Source: Planctomycetia bacterium (GTDB lineage: Bacteria > Planctomycetota > Planctomycetia > Gemmatales > Gemmataceae). From it: 5,353 nucleotides of DNA. The position numbers and the translations under genes are program-made. A model generated the notes under the pieces. The model worked only from the letters and a program-made list of their open reading frames with translations. It made no database searches and was not told where the DNA came from. The stretch is from contig JAKEEV010000042.1 in the NCBI GenBank assembly GCA_022616395.1, forward strand, positions 1-5,353. The letters are read 5' to 3'. This document shows, in pieces, positions 1-3,133 of the stretch (position 1 is its first letter; each line of letters starts with the position of its first letter).

Positions 1-93
1 GTTTTGGTCGGCAGCGGGATTGGCTCTTGAGCCATCGGCAGCGGAATACGTCCAGCCGCCGGGTTCGCCGGGGTAACACCAGCCAGTGAACTG

Positions 94-1002
94 TTACGAG
101 ACAAAACGCACGCTGCCATCGCCCAACAGGATGTTGGCGCCGTTGGAGTGGTTGCTCCGGACCGACTGGGCCGCGTCGCTGTCTTCGCAGGTGTAAACCG
201 GGTGTGTGACTCCGTTGGCGCAGTGCGGCGTCCAGTCCTTGTGTCCGACGATGCGGGCATCGCCATTGGGAGTTTTCACGGTGAACGGCGTGGTATCGTT
301 GCTCCCGCTAATCGTGGCCGCACCGGCATACGCCCACAACCCCCACGACCCGTCGGTGGTGCGCGGTTCCACAACCAACTCCCCCACCGCGATACTGTTC
401 GAGGTGCCGTCGGACATGTCGGCGAAGGAGGCTCCCCACTGCTGACGCACGTGTCCAATGCCGCGCCGGGTGGCAGTGTTGAAGACGGCGTTGTTCCGCG
501 CACGCCCCATGCCGATGTTGTACCCGTAATTCCCGCGGGCGAACAAAGTCGGCGCGGTCTGGCCGGAATTCGAAAAGAGCGGGGCCTTCTGATCGCTTGA
601 GCAGAGGAAGATTTTCAGTTCCGTGCGGGTCACGGGTTGGTTGATCGTGGTTTTGGCAGGCTGGTTCAGGTTGTAAGCCTTGAACAAGTTATCCTGCTCG
701 ATGAAGGGCAGGAGCAAGACGACCCAGGTGGGTCCCCAGTTGAGGTCGCGGAGGTTGTTGGTGTTACAGGCGACGCCCAGAGCGCACTGCGCCGCGGGCG
801 GAAACTGCCCACGTGAATCATGGTGGTTGTGCAGACCCAGACCGATTTGTTTGAGGTTGTTCTGGCACGACATTCGCGCCGCGGCCTCACGCACCTTCTG
901 CACCGCGGGGAGCAGCAGTCCAATGAGAATGGCAATAATGGCAATCACAACCAGCAATTCAATCAGCGTAAATGCGGAGCGACGAGAACCAGGGAGAGTC
1001 AT
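94..1002 (-). CDS. DUF1559 pseudopilin-like protein with prepilin N-terminus and H-X9-DG motif (short C-terminus)
   Basis: Encodes 302 residues. Seen: a short basic leader (MTLPGSRRSA) is followed by FTLIELLVVIAIIAILIGLL, the class III prepilin cleavage/methylation segment. Cleavage is expected between Ala10 and Phe11, with the conserved Glu at +5 (Glu15). Next come the family's VQKVREAAARM and C-NNLKQIGLGLHN blocks, and FLCSSDQ in mid-protein. Near the end is H-X9-DG (His285, Asp295-Gly296). These match the planctomycete DUF1559 family (Pfam PF07596 with an N-methylation domain). Known: such proteins have a type II secretion/type IV pilus pseudopilin-like architecture, occur in dozens of copies per genome, and have no settled function. 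The start at 1002 is chosen because GGAGGT lies 8 nt upstream; the frame stays open to an ATG at 1113, but that would put 37 unrelated residues before the leader peptide. Odd: translation stops six residues after the DG, so the tail present in the paralogue at 1899-2963 is missing. It appears to be its own transcription unit, since a terminator precedes it. No pilus assembly gene is in the window. Confidence 0.93.
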   Translation of the reverse strand: MTLPGSRRSAFTLIELLVVIAIIAILIGLLLPAVQKVREAAARMSCQNNLKQIGLGLHNHHDSRGQFPPAAQCALGVACNTNNLRDLNWGPTWVVLLLPFIEQDNLFKAYNLNQPAKTTINQPVTRTELKIFLCSSDQKAPLFSNSGQTAPTLFARGNYGYNIGMGRARNNAVFNTATRRGIGHVRQQWGASFADMSDGTSNSIAVGELVVEPRTTDGSWGLWAYAGAATISGSNDTTPFTVKTPNGDARIVGHKDWTPHCANGVTHPVYTCEDSDAAQSVRSNHSNGANILLGDGSVRFVS

Positions 1003-1010
1003 GAGAGACG

Positions 1011-1016
1011 ACCTCC
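1011..1016 (-). promoter_or_regulatory. Ribosome binding site (GGAGGT) deciding the start at 1002
   Basis: On the minus strand GGAGGT is followed by 8 nt and then ATG (1002-1000). This is a near-perfect Shine-Dalgarno sequence. It rules in favour of the start directly before the prepilin leader rather than the upstream in-frame ATG at 1113. Confidence 0.8.
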
Positions 1017-1062
1017 AAAACGGATGGAAGAAAACGGGAACTGGAGACGCGACGCCTGCCGA

Positions 1063-1095
1063 GAACCGGCACGAAAAGTTGCGGATCGCCGGTTC
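1063..1095 (-). repeat. Inverted repeat (8-bp stem) in the leader of the DUF1559 gene
   Basis: GAACCGGC at 1063-1070 is the exact reverse complement of GCCGGTTC at 1088-1095, separated by 17 nt. In the minus-strand transcript this would fold about 47 nt upstream of the Shine-Dalgarno site. There is no T-run after it in the direction of transcription, so it is not an intrinsic terminator. It could be a leader stem-loop or an operator, or chance in GC-rich DNA. Confidence 0.35.
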
Positions 1096-1360
1096 AACAG
1101 CAACCAGGAGCATCTGCGGTTTGAGTCAGGAGTGACCCAAAAGTAGTCCTCGGCGTGCCACAGGTGCGCCGGTTGCGCGAAGGCGGCGTCGGGAATGAAT
1201 TGGGAGCTGAATTACGCGCTGTGGAAATGCCTGAAGTTCAGATTCTCATTGCACTAGAGTCGGGATACTCCGTTGCAAGTTCCGAAACTGCCCTCCCCTG
1301 CTTTCGTCAGATTGTTGCGCAGTCCAGGGAGGCGCGACAGGGCGGAGCACAAAAGCGAAA

Positions 1361-1380
1361 ACGCCCCGACTCCGGGGCGT
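1361..1380 (-). terminator. Rho-independent terminator after the DUF1559-lipoprotein unit
   Basis: On the minus strand an 8-bp perfect stem, ACGCCCCG / CGGGGCGT, encloses the 4-nt loop GAGT. It is followed directly by TTTTCGCTTTT. It starts 20 nt after the stop codon of the lipoprotein gene. On the plus strand the stem is not followed by T residues, so it acts in the minus direction. It separates the transcription unit 2963-1401 from the gene starting at 1002. Confidence 0.8.
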
Positions 1381-1400
1381 GCAGGGAAAGGGCGAGCCGA

Positions 1401-1823
1401 CTACTTCGATTTGGTGTCGAAGTTGAACTGGTTGGGGCCCTCCTCGGTCACTTCGCGGGTGATTTCACTCTTGTCGCCGTAGCGGTCCGGCAGCGCGTTC
1501 ACATCCTGTAACTCGTCGTAGCCGGGACCATCCATCCCGCCCATCAACTCCTTCATGGATACCTTCTTGATCGAGGTGAGCCTCACCTTGTTTTTACCGA
1601 CGGGCGCGAGTCCCTCGTAATTGCCGTCGAGAATGTCAAAGACGGCCGGCGGTTCACCATTCTCGGGGTCGAAGGTGATTTTCCCGGTCATGAGCGGCTT
1701 GGTGTCGAGGGTGATTTTCCCGGACACCTGGACCCGCTTCACGTTTTTGACCTTCTGGCTACAGCCGGTCGCGACGAAACCGACGAACACCAAGAAGGTG
1801 AGGATACACATCCAGGAGCGCAC
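1401..1823 (-). CDS. Small lipoprotein, planctomycete carboxypeptidase-regulatory/transthyretin-like type
   Basis: Encodes 140 residues. Seen: Arg2, then a hydrophobic stretch (about residues 5-17) ending in the lipobox V-A-T-G-C, with the lipidated residue expected to be Cys21. A Lys-rich spacer follows, then from about residue 32 a beta-rich domain (VQVSGKITLDTKPL, GKITFDPENG, GNYEGLAPVGKNKVRL). The conserved-looking tail has LPDRYGDKSEITREV (from Leu111) and NQFNFD near the end. This resembles the short lipoproteins with a carboxypeptidase-regulatory-like fold that planctomycetes often encode directly behind DUF1559 genes. That assignment is from family memory, and no enzymatic function is implied. 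The start is GTG at 1823, supported by GAGG 6 nt upstream; the internal ATG at 1811 would lie 18 nt from it and lose the Arg of the signal peptide. It lies 75 nt downstream of the DUF1559 gene with no terminator seen between them, so co-transcription is likely. A role as an envelope partner of the pseudopilin-like protein is inference. Confidence 0.88.
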   Translation of the reverse strand: MRSWMCILTFLVFVGFVATGCSQKVKNVKRVQVSGKITLDTKPLMTGKITFDPENGEPPAVFDILDGNYEGLAPVGKNKVRLTSIKKVSMKELMGGMDGPGYDELQDVNALPDRYGDKSEITREVTEEGPNQFNFDTKSK

Positions 1824-1828
1824 GATCG

Positions 1829-1833
1829 ACCTC
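1829..1833 (-). promoter_or_regulatory. Ribosome binding site (GAGGT) supporting a GTG start
   Basis: The minus strand reads GAGGTCGATC then GTG. The GAGG core lies 6 nt from the GTG at 1823-1821. This makes GTG the better start than the ATG four codons later. Confidence 0.65.
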
Positions 1834-1898
1834 AGAAGTGGGAGAGTTCAAAAGGGGAAATTACCCAGCGGACTGGCCACCGGGTACACGGGCTTGGG

Positions 1899-2963
1899 TT
1901 AGTAATCATTGGCGATGGGGAGACCATCGTCTCGGGTGGCGAGTTGGGCCAGGGTGTTGATCGGGATGCTATCGCGGATGAACCGGACCGACCCATCGCC
2001 CATCACGGCGTTCACCCCGCCGGTGTGGGCCGAGTTGAGCGGGATGTTGGTGCCCATGTTCTGGCACACCCCAGTCTGCCCGCAGTGCCCCGGCGGGTTC
2101 GGCCACCCGGTCTTCTGGTTGACCCGGTAGCGGATCGTGGTCATCTGGAACGTCCGGCAATCGGTTTGCCCGCCATTCCAGCTCGGGGCATGCCAGTGCC
2201 AGCCGATCTGCCAGCTATGCAGCAGGCCGGCGCCCCACGCCACCCGAGTACCGTTGAGTGTGGTGAGGTAGTCGTTCTGCTCGCTCACCAGGATGGTGTT
2301 GCTACTGCCGTCGGCGATCCTGTGGATGGCAGTCGGGTTGTTGGAACCCGGAATGATCGCTCCGCCGCCGCTCATGATCCCACCTGAACAGCAGTTGATC
2401 GTTCCGGTGTTCCCGCGATGGATGCGGGTTTCAATGAAGCCGGGAATCAAGCCCGGAACCGCGCCGGTCACCGCGACATAATGGTTGTTCTGGTTGGGCC
2501 GAACGCCCTGAAACGGAGACGGGGCGTCCTCACCCACCGACGACGACGGGCAGAGGTAGGTCTGAATCTTGGTTCCCTGCGACACGCGGATGTTGTTTGA
2601 CGCGCTGGTTCCCCAGCCCGACTGACCCGCAAACAGCAACCTCTTGAAGATGTTGTCCTGTTCGATGTAGGGGAGGATGAACACCGTCCAGGCGCTGCCC
2701 CACCCGCCGCCGGTGGTCTGCGTTCCGTAGGGGGCGTAGTCGCGTGTACCACCGGAAGGAAGGTAGCCGCGCGCGTCCTGGAAGTTGTGCATCGCCAAGC
2801 CGATTTGCTTGAGATTGTTCGAACACTTCATGCGGGCCGCGGCTTCGCGGACCTTCTGGACTGCGGGCAAAAGCAGACCGATGAGGATCGCGATTATCGC
2901 GATCACCACCAACAACTCAATCAGCGTGAACGCACGGCGAGTGAGAGAATTGGGAGAGACCAT
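1899..2963 (-). CDS. DUF1559 pseudopilin-like protein with prepilin N-terminus and H-X9-DG motif (full length)
   Basis: Encodes 354 residues. Seen: the leader MVSPNSLTRRA, then FTLIELLVVIAIIAILIGLL, with cleavage expected between Ala11 and Phe12 and Glu16 at +5 of the mature protein. VQKVREAAARMKCSNNLKQI follows, then a Gly/Asn/Trp-rich central region, IQTYLCPSSS, and the C-terminal H-X9-DG (His313, Asp323-Gly324). It ends in a normal tail (DSIPINTLAQLATRDDG...NDY). It contains many cysteines (for example the CC pair in INCCSGG and GHCGQTGVC), which would suit disulfides in an exported protein. Known: DUF1559 proteins are highly expanded in planctomycetes, are presumed inner-membrane or exported pseudopilin-like proteins processed by a prepilin peptidase, and are functionally obscure. 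The start at 2963 has GAGGG 6 nt upstream. It is the first gene of a probable two-gene unit with the lipoprotein at 1401-1823 and is divergent from the sulfatase gene. Compared with the gene at 94-1002, the first 60 or so residues are nearly the same, while the rest is strongly diverged. Confidence 0.95.
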   Translation of the reverse strand: MVSPNSLTRRAFTLIELLVVIAIIAILIGLLLPAVQKVREAAARMKCSNNLKQIGLAMHNFQDARGYLPSGGTRDYAPYGTQTTGGGWGSAWTVFILPYIEQDNIFKRLLFAGQSGWGTSASNNIRVSQGTKIQTYLCPSSSVGEDAPSPFQGVRPNQNNHYVAVTGAVPGLIPGFIETRIHRGNTGTINCCSGGIMSGGGAIIPGSNNPTAIHRIADGSSNTILVSEQNDYLTTLNGTRVAWGAGLLHSWQIGWHWHAPSWNGGQTDCRTFQMTTIRYRVNQKTGWPNPPGHCGQTGVCQNMGTNIPLNSAHTGGVNAVMGDGSVRFIRDSIPINTLAQLATRDDGLPIANDY

Positions 2964-2969
2964 AATAAA

Positions 2970-2974
2970 CCCTC
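2970..2974 (-). promoter_or_regulatory. Ribosome binding site (GAGGG) of the DUF1559 gene
   Basis: On the minus strand GAGGG is followed by TTTATT (6 nt) and then ATG at 2963-2961. The spacing and sequence fit a Shine-Dalgarno site and fix the start right before the prepilin leader. Confidence 0.7.
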
Positions 2975-3014
2975 AAAAGTGAACAAATGGTGATGAAGAG
3001 ATCAGCAGTGCAAA

Positions 3015-3050
3015 TCTAATTCTCCTTTTTACTCTAATTCCCCCTTTCCC
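3015..3050. repeat. Imperfect 18-bp tandem repeat in the divergent promoter region
   Basis: Two adjacent 18-bp units (3015-3032 and 3033-3050) share an identical TCTAATTC start and agree at 14 of 18 positions by eye. They are pyrimidine-rich and lie centrally between the two divergent genes, where a regulator could bind. It could equally be a simple-sequence tract. Confidence 0.4.
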
Positions 3051-3133
3051 GCAACAAAAACTATTTGATTTTCTCGCGGCTTCAGGGCAGGTACTCTGTC
3101 ACTCGGTTCCCTTGCTTCTGGTAGGTTCCGGCC

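Larger units (their letters stand above)
1003..1400. other. Non-coding stretch between lipoprotein gene and second DUF1559 gene
   Basis: About 400 nt lie between the stop of the lipoprotein gene and the start of the next minus-strand gene. It contains the terminator of the upstream unit (1361-1380), a leader hairpin (1063-1095) and the ribosome binding site (1011-1016). Open frames that cross it on the plus strand show no recognisable protein and are mostly antisense continuations. A promoter for the gene at 1002 is expected here, but I see no convincing -35/-10 pair. A TTGCAA exists on the minus strand near 1271-1276 without a good -10 at proper spacing. No tRNA or known small RNA was recognised. 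Confidence 0.6.
2964..3133. promoter_or_regulatory. Divergent intergenic region with presumed promoters for both directions
   Basis: This 170-nt spacer separates the divergent DUF1559 and sulfatase genes. It is visibly richer in A/T than the flanking genes, especially 2975-3075, and pyrimidine-rich on the plus strand (3020-3050). Both promoters should lie here by position. Candidate boxes are weak: on the minus strand TTGTTG (3052-3057) and TAGAGT (3031-3036) are only 15 nt apart. On the plus strand I find no convincing pair. The sulfatase gene has only a weak Shine-Dalgarno-like GGTAGG at 3120-3125, 8 nt before ATG. Confidence 0.45.

Noticed and set aside
1..93. Start of another minus-strand gene (ATG with AQEPIPLP) at the left edge
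   Set aside because: Fewer than 15 codons are visible and there is no clear ribosome binding site, so no gene can be supported.
148..600. Plus-strand open frames opposite the DUF1559 gene (also 680-1135 and 820-1146)
   Set aside because: Antisense to a confidently identified gene, with low-complexity or non-protein-like translations.
1003..1113. N-terminal extension of the DUF1559 gene to an ATG at 1113
   Set aside because: The GGAGGT site and the expected short basic leader place the start at 1002. The extra 37 residues would put a long unrelated segment before the prepilin cleavage site.
1155..1511. Plus-strand open frame of 118 codons across the intergenic region
   Set aside because: It overlaps the terminator and the end of the lipoprotein gene on the other strand and shows no recognisable domain; no Shine-Dalgarno site stood out.
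3031..3057. Minus-strand sigma-70-like promoter (TTGTTG / TAGAGT)
   Set aside because: The spacer is only 15 nt and the boxes match poorly; kept only as a mention in the intergenic entry.
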